Numbered from the stretch's first letter, positions 14,823 to 23,444 are shown. The stretch: DNA of 33,684 nucleotides from Crocinitomicaceae bacterium (GCA_017983465.1 JAGOBK010000007.1:1-33684); one strand, 5' to 3'. A program made the numbers and translations. The notes: generated from the letters alone by a model not told the origin.

Positions 14823-15701
14823 ATGAGAGTTGCCATCTACGGTAGAAAGATAAATAAGCAATCAAGTGCCTTCTTCCTTGAAGTATTGAAGCACATTGAT
14901 GATTTTGGTTGGAAAGCAGTTTTGGAAGAGGAGCTGAAGGAACAATTAGTCGCGAAAGCAGGTATTTCCACAAGCTATGAAACGTTCAATAATCACAAAG
15001 ATTTCCATACTGGACTCGATTTATTAATCAGTCTGGGAGGAGATGGTACCTTTTTAAGAGCAGTTTCCTTTATTCGGGATTCCGGTGTTCCAATTATGGG
15101 GATTAATACGGGAAGACTTGGATTCTTATCCAATATCTCAAAGGACCATATCTACGACAAATTAGCGCAAGTTAGGGATAAGCAATTCGAATTTCAGAAG
15201 CGTTCTTTATTGCGCGTTTCGACAGTGGATGACGTTTTCGGTGAAGATAATTTTGCTTTGAATGAGTTGACCCTACAGAAAAAAGATACGTCTTCGATGG
15301 TCACAGTTCATGCTTATTTGGACAAGAAATTCTTGAATTCTTATTGGGCAGATGGACTCATTGTTGCGACGCCAACAGGTTCTACTGCTTATAGTCTTAG
15401 TTGCGGTGGACCAATCATAACACCTGGCTGTCAGGTACATATATTAACGCCGATTGCTCCTCATAATTTGAATGTTCGTCCGGTAGTTGTGCCCGATCAC
15501 ATGCCAATCACCTTGAGTGTAGAAGGTAGAGATCGAAGTTACTTGCTCAGTCTGGATGGTGTTTCGAAACATATCAAACAAGGAGAAGATGTCGTTGTGA
15601 CGAAGGCGGAATTTATGATTAATGTTGTTAAATTTGAGGATAATAATTTCCTTGATACGATTAGAAATAAAATGCTTTGGGGAATAGATACCCGTAATTA
15701 A
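14823..15701 (+). CDS. nadK: NAD kinase
   Basis: NAD kinase phosphorylates NAD to NADP in the cytosol. The 292-residue protein has the catalytic LISLGGDGTFLRAV motif (GGDG), GINTGRLGFLSN, the ALNELTLQKKDTSSM region and the glycine-rich ADGLIVATPTGSTAYSLSCGGPI, followed by LTPIAPHNLNVRPVVVPD. All are diagnostic for the family. It follows the CBS-domain gene by two bases and precedes two secreted prolyl isomerases in what looks like a single transcript. Confidence 0.96.
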   Translation: MRVAIYGRKINKQSSAFFLEVLKHIDDFGWKAVLEEELKEQLVAKAGISTSYETFNNHKDFHTGLDLLISLGGDGTFLRAVSFIRDSGVPIMGINTGRLGFLSNISKDHIYDKLAQVRDKQFEFQKRSLLRVSTVDDVFGEDNFALNELTLQKKDTSSMVTVHAYLDKKFLNSYWADGLIVATPTGSTAYSLSCGGPIITPGCQVHILTPIAPHNLNVRPVVVPDHMPITLSVEGRDRSYLLSLDGVSKHIKQGEDVVVTKAEFMINVVKFEDNNFLDTIRNKMLWGIDTRN

Positions 15702-15716
15702 TAAAAACGAAGAAAG

Positions 15717-16385
15717 ATGAAAAAAACCTTGGCGATCGCCGCATTGATGTTCAGTGTTTCTGCTAATGCGCAATTAACAAAAGTGGACTCCGTAAGCTAC
15801 TTGGTGGGAATGAATATTGGAGCGAGTATAATGAAGGATTTTAGTGAGGCAAATGTGTCACTGTTGATTAAAGGATTGCAAGATGCGATGACGAAACAAG
15901 CGCCCATGTGTTCGGATCCTGGAAATGAAATGTTGAATAATTTCTTTCAACAAAAGCAACAAGCGATGCAGGCGCAAGAAGAAATGAATAATATGGCTTA
16001 CAAGTCAATTGGTGAAGAGTTCTTAGCGAAAAACGCAAAAAGAAAAGGTGTGGTCGTTACGGCGTCTGGTTTGCAATATGAAGTATTGAAAGAAGGAAAA
16101 GGAGAGCATCCGGTTGCGACATCAAAAGTAAAAGTGCATTACCATGGAACAACTCCAGAAGGTGTTGTATTTGATAGCTCAGTGGAAAGAGGAGAGCCGA
16201 TTTCCTTTGGATTGGATCAAGTTATCAAAGGTTGGACGGAAGGTGTTCAATTAATGAAAGTCGGTGCTAAATACCGTTTTTACATTCCTCAGGAATTAGC
16301 TTATGGACCAAGTTCGCCTTCACCAACGATTAAGGCCTACATGCCATTAGTATTTGAAGTAGAATTAATTGAAATTGAAAAGTAA
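15717..16385 (+). CDS. Periplasmic FKBP-type peptidyl-prolyl isomerase (FkpA/Mip-like)
   Basis: This 222-residue protein has a signal peptide ([18 protein letters not shown]). The N-terminal helical dimerisation region (about 25-110, with [14 protein letters not shown] at the start) and the C-terminal FKBP catalytic domain (about 125-222: [45 protein letters not shown]) match the FkpA/Mip layout. It should speed proline isomerisation and act as a chaperone in the periplasm. Start ATG at 15717. Only one base separates its stop from the next gene, which also encodes immunophilin domains. Confidence 0.93.
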   Translation: MKKTLAIAALMFSVSANAQLTKVDSVSYLVGMNIGASIMKDFSEANVSLLIKGLQDAMTKQAPMCSDPGNEMLNNFFQQKQQAMQAQEEMNNMAYKSIGEEFLAKNAKRKGVVVTASGLQYEVLKEGKGEHPVATSKVKVHYHGTTPEGVVFDSSVERGEPISFGLDQVIKGWTEGVQLMKVGAKYRFYIPQELAYGPSSPSPTIKAYMPLVFEVELIEIEK

Positions 16386-16386
16386 G

Positions 16387-17502
16387 ATGAGAAAAGTATT
16401 TTTAAGTTTAGGATTAGTAGCCTCTGCGGTTTTCACGTCGTTTGGTCAAGGTGCAAGTGAGGTTGCAGATGGAATTTATGCAGTTTTTAATACGACCAAA
16501 GGAGTGATTGTATGTCAATTGGAGTATAAATTAACTCCCATGACTGTAGCGAACTTCGTTGGATTAGCGGAAGGAAAAGATTTCAAGGTGAACAATGTAG
16601 TCATTAGCAAGCCGTATTTCAATGGTTTAACTTTTCACCGTGTCATTAAGGACTTTATGATCCAAGGTGGTTGTCCGCTTGGTACAGGAACAGGTGATCC
16701 TGGGTATAAATTCGACGATGAAATCAATGAGAATTTGAAGCATACAGGTCCTGGGATTTTGTCTATGGCCAATTCTGGTCCCGGTACAAATGGAAGTCAA
16801 TTTTTCATCACGCACAAAGAAACACCATGGTTAGATGGAAAACACACGGTTTTTGGTCATGTCACGAGTGGTCAAAATGTGGTAGATTCCATTAAACAGG
16901 GTGATATCATGACTTCGGTTGAAATAAGACGTATTGGTAAAGATGCGATGAAATGGAATGCGCAAGAAGCATTTGATCAAGTGTACTTAGCCAAGCAAGA
17001 AGCGTTGAACAAGCAAAAAGAAGCCTTTGCAAAAATTGAAGCGATGTCCGAGGATCAATACAAGCAATTCATGTTTGACGAAATCAAAAAAGTCAACAAG
17101 AAAGCTAAAATGACGGAAAGTGGATTGGTTTACATTATTTCGGAAAATGGTTCGAAGGATCGTGTGGTTAAGGGCTCAAAAGTGTCTTTGCATTACACAG
17201 GAACGTTTCGTGCAGATGGAAAGAAGTTTGATTCATCTAGAGACCGCAATCAAACATTAGATTTCAATTACATCGACCAGAAAATGATTCCTGGATTCGA
17301 GGAAGGAATCGCCATGATTGGTAAAGGTGGTAAAATCACCATATACATTCCTTACTTCAAGGCTTACGGTAAAAATGGACGTCCGGGAGCTATTCCTCCT
17401 TATTCAGATTTAGTATTCGAAATTGAAATGGTTGATATTCAAGCACCAGCTGCGGAAGATCATCAACATGATGGTCATGACCACGATGGTCATCAGCATT
17501 AA
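16387..17502 (+). CDS. Secreted dual immunophilin: cyclophilin-FKBP fusion with His-rich tail
   Basis: This 371-residue protein has a signal peptide ([20 protein letters not shown]). A complete cyclophilin domain follows (about 30-180: [46 protein letters not shown]), then a Lys/Glu-rich linker (about 185-245) and a complete FKBP domain (about 245-355: [43 protein letters not shown]). The protein ends [14 protein letters not shown], a histidine/aspartate tail resembling that of SlyD and likely to bind metal. Cyclophilin-FKBP fusions (dual-family immunophilins) have been described in Flavobacterium; the His tail is the unusual part. Start ATG at 16387, one base after the upstream stop. The stop overlaps the stop of the convergent gene. 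Confidence 0.94.
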   Translation: MRKVFLSLGLVASAVFTSFGQGASEVADGIYAVFNTTKGVIVCQLEYKLTPMTVANFVGLAEGKDFKVNNVVISKPYFNGLTFHRVIKDFMIQGGCPLGTGTGDPGYKFDDEINENLKHTGPGILSMANSGPGTNGSQFFITHKETPWLDGKHTVFGHVTSGQNVVDSIKQGDIMTSVEIRRIGKDAMKWNAQEAFDQVYLAKQEALNKQKEAFAKIEAMSEDQYKQFMFDEIKKVNKKAKMTESGLVYIISENGSKDRVVKGSKVSLHYTGTFRADGKKFDSSRDRNQTLDFNYIDQKMIPGFEEGIAMIGKGGKITIYIPYFKAYGKNGRPGAIPPYSDLVFEIEMVDIQAPAAEDHQHDGHDHDGHQH

Positions 17503-18401
17503 TCAATGATTAGATGCTTCACTTGACTCAGTCGTTGATCTGAAGATTGAAGTTGAAGAAAATAGTTTCCTTTTGAAAGTCCTGAGTAATTCAGGACTTT
17601 TTTATTGTCCATTAAATCCTCTCGAACCACTTTTCCATTTAAGTCGCGTAGAATCGCTTTTTCCAATTCGGATGAGCTGTTTACCTCAATCCAACCGTTA
17701 GATGGGTTAGGAGCGATGGAAAAGTCAAATAGTGCTACTTCCTCTAATCCTGAACCTAAGTCTGCATAAGAAAAAGCAATATCCGAAATCATCCAGCCTT
17801 CTTTTGTGTTGTTGATGGTGTCGCTGATAAATCGAAAACGGTAATACATAGTATCTGTAGGGAAATCCTTGATTGGGAATAGCCAAACCCATTCTATCTC
17901 TGTGTAGCGATCAGTAAATGTCCCGGAAAATCCTTTTTCACCAGAAAATAAAGTGTCTGTAGTGGTGTAAAGTTCGTTGCTCAGAAACAGCATGTTTGTT
18001 TGATCGTCAATCACATTTGTCCATGTTGCGCCATAGTCTCTAGAAACCTCGATCAAACCGCCATCCAATAAGCTATCGGAATCCATTGAGTGGTGAAAGC
18101 TCATAATCAAACTAAGTGGATACTGATTCCAAGCTGGCCAATGAACTTCAAAGGACGCATTCGTTTCGTTTGGGTAATTATGAACGCTATCGGTAATCAT
18201 TACGCCTCCGGTACTCGTTAAAATGGATTTTTGGGATTCGCCCCGCACCCAAATGTTGGAAGTTGGATTAGGAATCGTGACGTATTCGCATGAGTCAGAA
18301 AAATCGCAATCATCCAGAGGGAAAATGCCTAAAAACGTTGATAACTGGGCGTGCATGTTGGATGCCGCAAAGAGTGTTGCAAGGAACAGTGTGATTTTCA
18401 T
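17499..18401 (-). CDS. T9SS-exported protein of unknown function
   Basis: This 300-residue protein has a signal peptide ([18 protein letters not shown]) and a textbook type A T9SS sorting domain at the C-terminus: [43 protein letters not shown] and VKHLIID. The middle (about 30-210) is rich in beta-strand-like segments such as [19 protein letters not shown], reminiscent of the jelly-roll/sialidase-repeat style modules of Bacteroidota exoproteins. No catalytic residues are evident. Its stop shares TTAA with the convergent immunophilin gene, and the codons for its sorting domain contain the terminator of that operon (17576-17603). Confidence 0.85.
   Translation of the reverse strand: MKITLFLATLFAASNMHAQLSTFLGIFPLDDCDFSDSCEYVTIPNPTSNIWVRGESQKSILTSTGGVMITDSVHNYPNETNASFEVHWPAWNQYPLSLIMSFHHSMDSDSLLDGGLIEVSRDYGATWTNVIDDQTNMLFLSNELYTTTDTLFSGEKGFSGTFTDRYTEIEWVWLFPIKDFPTDTMYYRFRFISDTINNTKEGWMISDIAFSYADLGSGLEEVALFDFSIAPNPSNGWIEVNSSSELEKAILRDLNGKVVREDLMDNKKVLNYSGLSKGNYFLQLQSSDQRLSQVKHLIID
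17576..17603 (+). terminator. Intrinsic terminator inside the opposite-strand CDS
   Basis: On the plus strand AAAGTCCTGA (17576-17585), loop GTAAT, TCAGGACTTT (17591-17600) is a perfect 10-bp stem followed by T residues. It sits 74 bases past the stop of the immunophilin operon but within the coding sequence of the convergent T9SS protein, where the same bases encode [10 protein letters not shown]. Confidence 0.85.
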
Positions 18402-18406
18402 CTGTG

Positions 18407-19063
18407 TTAATTTAAAAAGACAAAGGTGATAATATTTGCACCCATTTGTAAAGCTTGCTTTCTTTTTTCCGGGCTATCGTTGTGAACCTGAGGATCTTCC
18501 CATCCATCACTTAAATCAGTTTCGTAGGTATATAGGCATACAAGTCTGCCATCGATGATAATGCCAAATGCTTGAGGACGCTTTCCATCGTGTTCATGGA
18601 TTTTTGGCAGTCCATTCAATTTGTATTTTTGGGAGTAAATAGGATGATTACTAGGTAGTTCAACTAATTCACTTGAAGGAAAGATTTTCTTAAGTTCAAC
18701 ACGGATGAATTCGTCCATTCCATAGTTGTCATCGATGTGTAGAAATCCACCAGCAAGTAAATAGGTGCGCAAGTTCTCCACTTCGGATTTCGAAAAAACT
18801 ACATTTCCGTGTCCAGTCATGTGAATGAACGGATAGCGAAAAATATCCTTGCTCCCAACATCTACATAAGGAACATCCTTGGAGATACTCGTGCCTAAAT
18901 TTTGATTGCAAAATTGAATCAAGTTTGGTAAGGCTGTTGGATTGGCATAGTAGTCACCTCCACCATTGTATTTTAAAACTGCCAGTTGAAAATTCGACTG
19001 TGTCCAACTTTGAACATTGAAAAAAAACGTAAAAATAAAAAAGGGTAGCGCTTTCGTAATCAT
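18407..19063 (-). CDS. DUF4159 secreted protein
   Basis: This 218-residue protein starts at ATG 19063, with a signal peptide or membrane anchor (ITKALPFFIFTFFFNVQSWTQ). The mature part has FQLAVLKYNGGGDYYANPTALPNL, FIHMTGHGNVVFS, LAGGFLHIDDNYGMDEFIR and a D/W/H-rich end, which match DUF4159, a Bacteroidota-typical family with a glutamine-amidotransferase-like fold. Its biochemical role is not established. The frame stays open for 52 more codons inside the upstream transporter gene, but that part lacks a leader and looks like shadow coding. The ATGA overlap (19060-19063) with the EamA gene supports this start. Confidence 0.88.
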   Translation of the reverse strand: MITKALPFFIFTFFFNVQSWTQSNFQLAVLKYNGGGDYYANPTALPNLIQFCNQNLGTSISKDVPYVDVGSKDIFRYPFIHMTGHGNVVFSKSEVENLRTYLLAGGFLHIDDNYGMDEFIRVELKKIFPSSELVELPSNHPIYSQKYKLNGLPKIHEHDGKRPQAFGIIIDGRLVCLYTYETDLSDGWEDPQVHNDSPEKRKQALQMGANIITFVFLN

Positions 19064-19923
19064 GCTGCAAGATATAAAAACAAGATGGAAATGAGCGCGG
19101 AAATGAATCCGATTATTTTGTTTCTTGTCCATTTTTCTTGAAAAAAGAAAAGACCAATAATCGAGGCAATCACGACAATGCTCACGTTGATTACGGCAAG
19201 AATGCTGCTTCCGCTCCATGGAAGTACATGGTATGCCTTCATTAAGAAGTAGATGGAAAAGAAATTGGGAACACCTAATAAAATTCCAGCGAGAATGTTT
19301 CTCAGGGATGGTTTAAGTTTTCCTTTCACCCATAAAAACAGGGCGATGCAGACACCAATGACTCCAGCCATTCCGAAGGCAAAGGCGGTGAAAAAGGCTG
19401 TTTCATTTTCTAATAAAACATGGTGTTGAATATAATTCAATAGAAAATCAAGTAAGCCACTTCCAATGAATAAAACAATGAGCATCCATGCAGAGGAAAC
19501 TTCATTCTTTTGAGAGTTTGGTTGAATGGTCATGCCAATCACACCTGTTATCGCTAAAACAATTCCTGCAATTTTTACCCATTGAATTTCTTCCGAATAA
19601 CTGATCATCATGCCAAGTACGGATAAAGCCATACTCATCTTCACAGCAACCGAAGTGCTAGAAAGTCCATTTCGCTGTGAGCTAATACCCATAACTAAAA
19701 ACAAGCCAATGAACAGAACGCTCGCAGTAACCGTGTTCATAAACCAATTTAGGTCGACAGAAACTAATTTGCTTAATTCAAATGGAAAAAAGAGGAATCC
19801 GCACAAGAACGCCACGAAATAATTTACGACAATGGCTTGAAAGGTGTCGATTTGAAATCGTGGGAATAATTTGAAAAGAACAAAGATGAAACTGGAGAAT
19901 AAGATAGCAAATAGTAGTTCCAT
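19060..19923 (-). CDS. EamA/DMT-family transporter
   Basis: This 287-residue inner-membrane protein is hydrophobic throughout, with about ten predicted helices in two homologous halves, the EamA (drug/metabolite transporter) pattern. Marks include SSTSVAVKMSMALSVLG in the first half and LPWSGSSILAVINVSIVVIASIIGLFFFQEKW in the second. The substrate is not predictable. Its start codon overlaps the ribD stop (TAATG) and its stop overlaps the DUF4159 start. A riboflavin-related substrate is conceivable from the neighbour, but this is only a guess. Confidence 0.88.
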   Translation of the reverse strand: MELLFAILFSSFIFVLFKLFPRFQIDTFQAIVVNYFVAFLCGFLFFPFELSKLVSVDLNWFMNTVTASVLFIGLFLVMGISSQRNGLSSTSVAVKMSMALSVLGMMISYSEEIQWVKIAGIVLAITGVIGMTIQPNSQKNEVSSAWMLIVLFIGSGLLDFLLNYIQHHVLLENETAFFTAFAFGMAGVIGVCIALFLWVKGKLKPSLRNILAGILLGVPNFFSIYFLMKAYHVLPWSGSSILAVINVSIVVIASIIGLFFFQEKWTRNKIIGFISALISILFLYLAA

Positions 19924-20954
19924 TATCGGCGTTTATAATAATAAATGGTATCTGTTCCGAATGGATGCGACCTTGTTGGTACACGGTTTAAAATGGGAGC
20001 TTTGACACCTTCGTTAAAATAGACATCGCCTACAATGACATAAGCTTCATCCCAAACATTATCGATGATAAAGTATTGCAATGTTCGACTTCCGCCTTCG
20101 ACCATGATAGAGGTGATTTGACGTTTGTATAATTCTTCCAAGATAACTTTTGTGGATGTCTCTTTGATTTTCACCCATTCGATATTATCCTTTTTTTCGT
20201 CTTTCAGTCGATTGAAAATAATTGTCGGGGCATCATCAGAGTAAAGATTGATGTTCTCTTTTACTTGCAATTGACTATCGATGAGGATTCGGACGGGATT
20301 TCTACCCGTAAATTCACGCACGGTTAAGGTTGGGTTATCATTCATGGCCGTATGTTTACCAACGAGAATTCCATGTTCTTGACTGCGCCATTTGTGAACG
20401 AGTGCTTTCGTTTCTTCACAGGAAATCCAATTGATTCCTTTTTCCTCATTGGATCGAATTCGATCTAAGTATCCATCTTTTGTTTGTGCCCATTTCAAAA
20501 TGACGTATGGTCGTCCTTTTTCATGAAAATTGAAGAATCGTTTGTTTAGTAAACGGCATTCATCTTCTAAAATTCCTTCTTGAACTTTGATTCCTGCACG
20601 CACTAACTTTTCAATCCCTCTGCCAGAAACGAGTTTATTACTGTCCCGACAACCGATAATGACTTCTGCGACTTTGGAAGTAACAAGTAAATCGGAACAC
20701 GGAGGAGTTTTGCCATGATGCGAACACGGTTCCAGGTTTACATAAACGGTCGCACCTTCGAGTTGACTTTGGTCTTTAACAGATGCAATAGCATTTACTT
20801 CGGCATGCGCTTCACCATAACGTTGGTGAAAACCTTCTCCGATGATTTCCCCATCTTTGACAATCACACAGCCAACCATGGGATTTGGAGCTACCCAACT
20901 AGACCCCAAATGTGCAAGGTCTAGGCAACGTTGCATGTAATCTTCGTGCTTCAT
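19923..20954 (-). CDS. ribD: Bifunctional riboflavin biosynthesis deaminase/reductase
   Basis: RibD carries out two successive steps of riboflavin synthesis: deamination of the pyrimidine ring, then reduction of the ribosyl side chain. The 343-residue protein has the N-terminal zinc deaminase domain (HAEVNAI and the PCSHHGKTPPCSDLL zinc site, about residues 45-90) and the C-terminal NADPH-dependent reductase domain (RPYVILKWAQTKDGY, VEGGSRTLQYFI). It is the first gene of a three-gene minus-strand unit with overlapping ends. No FMN riboswitch is present: the leader appears to be only a few bases long. Confidence 0.95.
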   Translation of the reverse strand: MKHEDYMQRCLDLAHLGSSWVAPNPMVGCVIVKDGEIIGEGFHQRYGEAHAEVNAIASVKDQSQLEGATVYVNLEPCSHHGKTPPCSDLLVTSKVAEVIIGCRDSNKLVSGRGIEKLVRAGIKVQEGILEDECRLLNKRFFNFHEKGRPYVILKWAQTKDGYLDRIRSNEEKGINWISCEETKALVHKWRSQEHGILVGKHTAMNDNPTLTVREFTGRNPVRILIDSQLQVKENINLYSDDAPTIIFNRLKDEKKDNIEWVKIKETSTKVILEELYKRQITSIMVEGGSRTLQYFIIDNVWDEAYVIVGDVYFNEGVKAPILNRVPTRSHPFGTDTIYYYKRR

Positions 20955-20958
20955 ACAG

Positions 20959-20966
20959 CGAAGTTA
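20959..20966 (-). promoter_or_regulatory. Degenerate -7 element 4 bases before the ribD ATG
   Basis: TAACTTCG on the minus strand matches TAnnTTTG at all but one position and lies 4 bases before the ribD ATG, the same placement as the perfect elements at 5116 and 8898. Confidence 0.35.
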
Positions 20967-21012
20967 AGCATTCCTTCTCGTGATTGAATCCATTTTTACT
21001 CGGATTTTAATG

Positions 21013-21064
21013 CCTGTTTTGGTGTGTATTCTTTCGAAAGCGATGATATTAAAGCTGAAACAGG
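21013..21064. repeat. Nested inverted repeats between ribD and the second MscS gene
   Basis: CCTGTTT (21013-21019) pairs with AAACAGG (21058-21064). Inside lies CTTTCGAAAG (21031-21040), a perfect 10-base palindrome. The arrangement is symmetrical enough for an operator serving the divergent genes, but there is no T-run for a terminator. Confidence 0.35.
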
Positions 21065-21084
21065 TCAAATGTGCCAAGTATTTT

Positions 21085-21092
21085 TATTTTTG
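21085..21092 (+). promoter_or_regulatory. -7 promoter element of the second MscS gene
   Basis: TATTTTTG is a perfect TAnnTTTG, 22 bases before the ATG at 21115. Confidence 0.5.
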
Positions 21093-21114
21093 TTGAAATT
21101 TCAAACTTGTTCTT

Positions 21115-21918
21115 ATGATAGATGTGATTGAAAACCTTTTTGGGATGGATCCTAATTACTTAAATGCGGTATTATTTTCGTTATTAACGAATGTCGTTTT
21201 TGCGCTTATTATTGCGGTTGCAGGCTTCTGGCTTACGGGAATTTTAACCCGCTTTATTACCCGCATGCTCAAGAAAAGCGATACGGACCCGGGATTGGTT
21301 TCTTTTTTAGGTAGTTTCTTATCCATGGCCTTAAAAATTATGGTGGTGATTAGTGCGATCACTCAACTAGGTATCCCAATGACATCGTTCCTTACTTTAA
21401 TTGGTGCTGCTGGAATCGCTGTTGGTATGGCTATATCTGGTACCTTGTCCAATTTTGCTGGTGGAATAATGATTCTAGTTTTGAAGCCGTTTAAACTTGG
21501 TGATGAAATCAAGGCTTTAGGCGAGCAGGGTAGAGTGAGTGAAATTCAAATCTTCAATACTTTTTTGACAACTCCGGATAATAAAGTGGTTATTTTCCCT
21601 AATGGACCGCTTGCTAATGGCAACATCGTAAACTTCACAAGGGAGAAGACGCGTCGAGTGGAATGGACCTTCCTTCTTTCTCACGATTCCTCCTTTCCAG
21701 AAGTCAAAGAAACAATTTTAGGTTTCTTGTCCGGAGATAATCGCATTCAAACCAAATCTCCTGTAGTTGTTGGATTGGATCAAATCACCGAACAAGGAAT
21801 GCATATCAAGGTAAGAGCCTGGGTAAAGACGGCGGATTTCACACAAGTTTACTTTGATGTCAATGCGCAAGCTGCTGTTTCTTTTTCACAAGCGAATATT
21901 CATTTCGCAAAGTCATAG
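21115..21918 (+). CDS. Small MscS-family mechanosensitive channel
   Basis: This 267-residue protein has the size and layout of E. coli MscS: three N-terminal helices (about 18-45, 60-85, 88-120), with the pore helix FLTLIGAAGIAVGMAISGTLSNFAGGIMILVLKPFKLGDEI. The beta domain follows (VSEIQIFNTFLTTPDNKVVIFPNGPL), then a C-terminal alpha/beta part. It opens under membrane tension to release osmolytes. It is shorter and closer to canonical MscS than the channel at 12268. The thioesterase gene follows after three bases. Confidence 0.95.
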   Translation: MIDVIENLFGMDPNYLNAVLFSLLTNVVFALIIAVAGFWLTGILTRFITRMLKKSDTDPGLVSFLGSFLSMALKIMVVISAITQLGIPMTSFLTLIGAAGIAVGMAISGTLSNFAGGIMILVLKPFKLGDEIKALGEQGRVSEIQIFNTFLTTPDNKVVIFPNGPLANGNIVNFTREKTRRVEWTFLLSHDSSFPEVKETILGFLSGDNRIQTKSPVVVGLDQITEQGMHIKVRAWVKTADFTQVYFDVNAQAAVSFSQANIHFAKS

Positions 21919-21921
21919 AAT

Positions 21922-22338
21922 ATGGACATCATTCAAGCATACATTGATAAAAATCGTTTTGGAGAATGGTTGGGAATGTCCTTTGAGATTCTTGAACCTG
22001 GAATTGTTGCCTATCGACTTGATATCCAAGAAAAACATTTGGCAACTCCGATGCATGCACATGGCGGATGTATTGCGAGTTTATTAGATGCAACTCTAGG
22101 AGTTGGTGCTTTGTCATTAGTTGCCGATGAACAAAAAGTGGTTTCCACCGTCGATTTGTCCATTCAATTTTTGGCGGGAGTCAAATGTACTGATCAATTA
22201 ATTTCTTACTCAAAGTGCTTGAAAAAAGGAAAAAAACTTATTTTTATGCAGGCGGATGTACTCAACCAAGACAAACAGCTCGTCGCTCATGCGAACGGTA
22301 CTTTTGTTTCTGTTGCGGCAAACGTTGCCGGATATTAA
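21922..22338 (+). CDS. PaaI-type hotdog-fold thioesterase
   Basis: This 138-residue single-domain hotdog protein has MHAHGGCIASLLDATLGVGALS, the HGG...D catalytic region of the PaaI/YbdB thioesterase group, followed by VSTVDLSIQFLAGV and a terminal beta-strand (AHANGTFVSV). It should hydrolyse an acyl-CoA or aryl-CoA thioester in the cytosol; the substrate is unknown. It is three bases downstream of the MscS gene. Confidence 0.9.
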   Translation: MDIIQAYIDKNRFGEWLGMSFEILEPGIVAYRLDIQEKHLATPMHAHGGCIASLLDATLGVGALSLVADEQKVVSTVDLSIQFLAGVKCTDQLISYSKCLKKGKKLIFMQADVLNQDKQLVAHANGTFVSVAANVAGY

Positions 22339-22361
22339 CCTAAACAATAAATTATTGACCC

Positions 22362-23291
22362 ATGCTTATTACTATTCTACTTTTAATTTTCACCGTAATT
22401 ATCGTTCCTTACGTATGTATTTCTTACGGATTAAACCCGAATGATGTGCAAGATGCCATCTTGTATCAAATGACTTTTTCAGTTGGAATTGTAATTGCCT
22501 ATTGCTTTTTTGTTGGTGAACTAGCTAAAAATAATTCCCAAGTAGATAAAATTTGGAGCATCATTCCTATTTATTACGTTTGGCACATGACCATAATGGG
22601 TGGATGGGATCCTCGTATGATTCTCATGTCTATTCTTGTGACGATTTGGGGTGTTCGTTTGACCTACAATTTCGCACGAAGAGGAGCCTATCAGTGGAAA
22701 TTCTGGGCTGGAGAAGAAGATTACCGTTGGGAAGTTTTACGCAGTCGTCCTGGATTCAACAATAAATTTGTTTGGATGATCTTCAATTTATTTTTCATCA
22801 GTGGTTATCAAAGTGTCTTGATTTTCTTGTTCACCCTTCCGATTTTGACGTCTCTGGGTGATGGTGTTAATCATTCTTTAAATTGGATCGATTATCTGTT
22901 AGCGCTTGTGTACGTTTCTTGTGTGGTGATTGAATACATTGCAGATCAACAGCAGTATGATTTCCAAACGGAAAAACACCGTCGATTAAAAGCAGGTGAG
23001 GAGTTAGGTGAATACAGCAAAGGATTCGTATCAACAGGACTTTGGTCGATTGTACGTCATCCGAATTATGCGATGGAACAAACGATTTGGGTTGTTTTCT
23101 ACTTATTTAGTGTCAATGCTACCGGACAATGGATCAATTGGTCAATTGGTGGTTGTGCATTACTCATTATCCTTTTCAAAGGAAGTTCCGATTTCTCTGA
23201 AGAATTGTCGGCAGGGAAATACCCAGCTTACAAAGAATACCAAACGAGTGTACCTCGTTTTATCCCTTTCACGAAGAGAAAGTCAAACTAA
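22362..23291 (+). CDS. DUF1295 (steroid 5-alpha-reductase-like) membrane protein
   Basis: This 309-residue protein has about seven hydrophobic segments. The C-terminal signature LWSIVRHPNYAMEQTIWVVFYLF, followed by SDFSEELSAGKYPAYKEYQTSVPRFIPF, is typical of DUF1295, a family related to steroid 5-alpha-reductases and isoprenylcysteine methyltransferases. ARRGAYQWKFWAGEEDYRWEVLRS is another family mark. The natural substrate is not established. It is the last gene of the plus-strand unit starting at 21115. Its last 9 bases overlap a small ORF on the other strand. Confidence 0.88.
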   Translation: MLITILLLIFTVIIVPYVCISYGLNPNDVQDAILYQMTFSVGIVIAYCFFVGELAKNNSQVDKIWSIIPIYYVWHMTIMGGWDPRMILMSILVTIWGVRLTYNFARRGAYQWKFWAGEEDYRWEVLRSRPGFNNKFVWMIFNLFFISGYQSVLIFLFTLPILTSLGDGVNHSLNWIDYLLALVYVSCVVIEYIADQQQYDFQTEKHRRLKAGEELGEYSKGFVSTGLWSIVRHPNYAMEQTIWVVFYLFSVNATGQWINWSIGGCALLIILFKGSSDFSEELSAGKYPAYKEYQTSVPRFIPFTKRKSN

Positions 23292-23444
23292 GTATTTGAG
23301 GATCAGAAAGGCAAGTGCAAAAAATGCCATGACACTGAGGTACCATTGAGAGATACCTTTGTGTCCATTCTGACGATTATACAGGTAGGTGATGGTGCCA
23401 ATTGATACGCCAATTAGCAATGAGTAAAGCAATACTTTAGTCAA
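23283..23444 (-). CDS. Small (53-residue) two-helix membrane protein, TTG start
   Basis: This short open frame begins with TTG at 23444, overlapping the last 8 bases of the DUF1569-like gene, and ends with TGA at 23283-23285, overlapping the stop region of the convergent DUF1295 gene. The protein starts MTKVLLYSLLIGVSIGTITY, has a polar turn NRQNGHKG, and a second hydrophobic stretch SVMAFFALAFLILKYLV. That predicts a helical hairpin in the inner membrane. The open frame fills the gap between the two larger genes, and its hydrophobic-polar-hydrophobic pattern argues that it is real. I do not recognise the family. Confidence 0.55.
   Translation of the reverse strand: MTKVLLYSLLIGVSIGTITYLYNRQNGHKGISQWYLSVMAFFALAFLILKYLV

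Noticed and set aside
18407..19219. DUF4159 gene starting at 19219
   Set aside because: The first 52 residues overlap the transporter gene and are Cys/Arg/His-rich; a proper signal peptide begins at 19063.
19923..21114. FMN riboswitch before ribD
   Set aside because: No RFN-type conserved helices in the 160-base upstream region, and the predicted leader is only a few bases.
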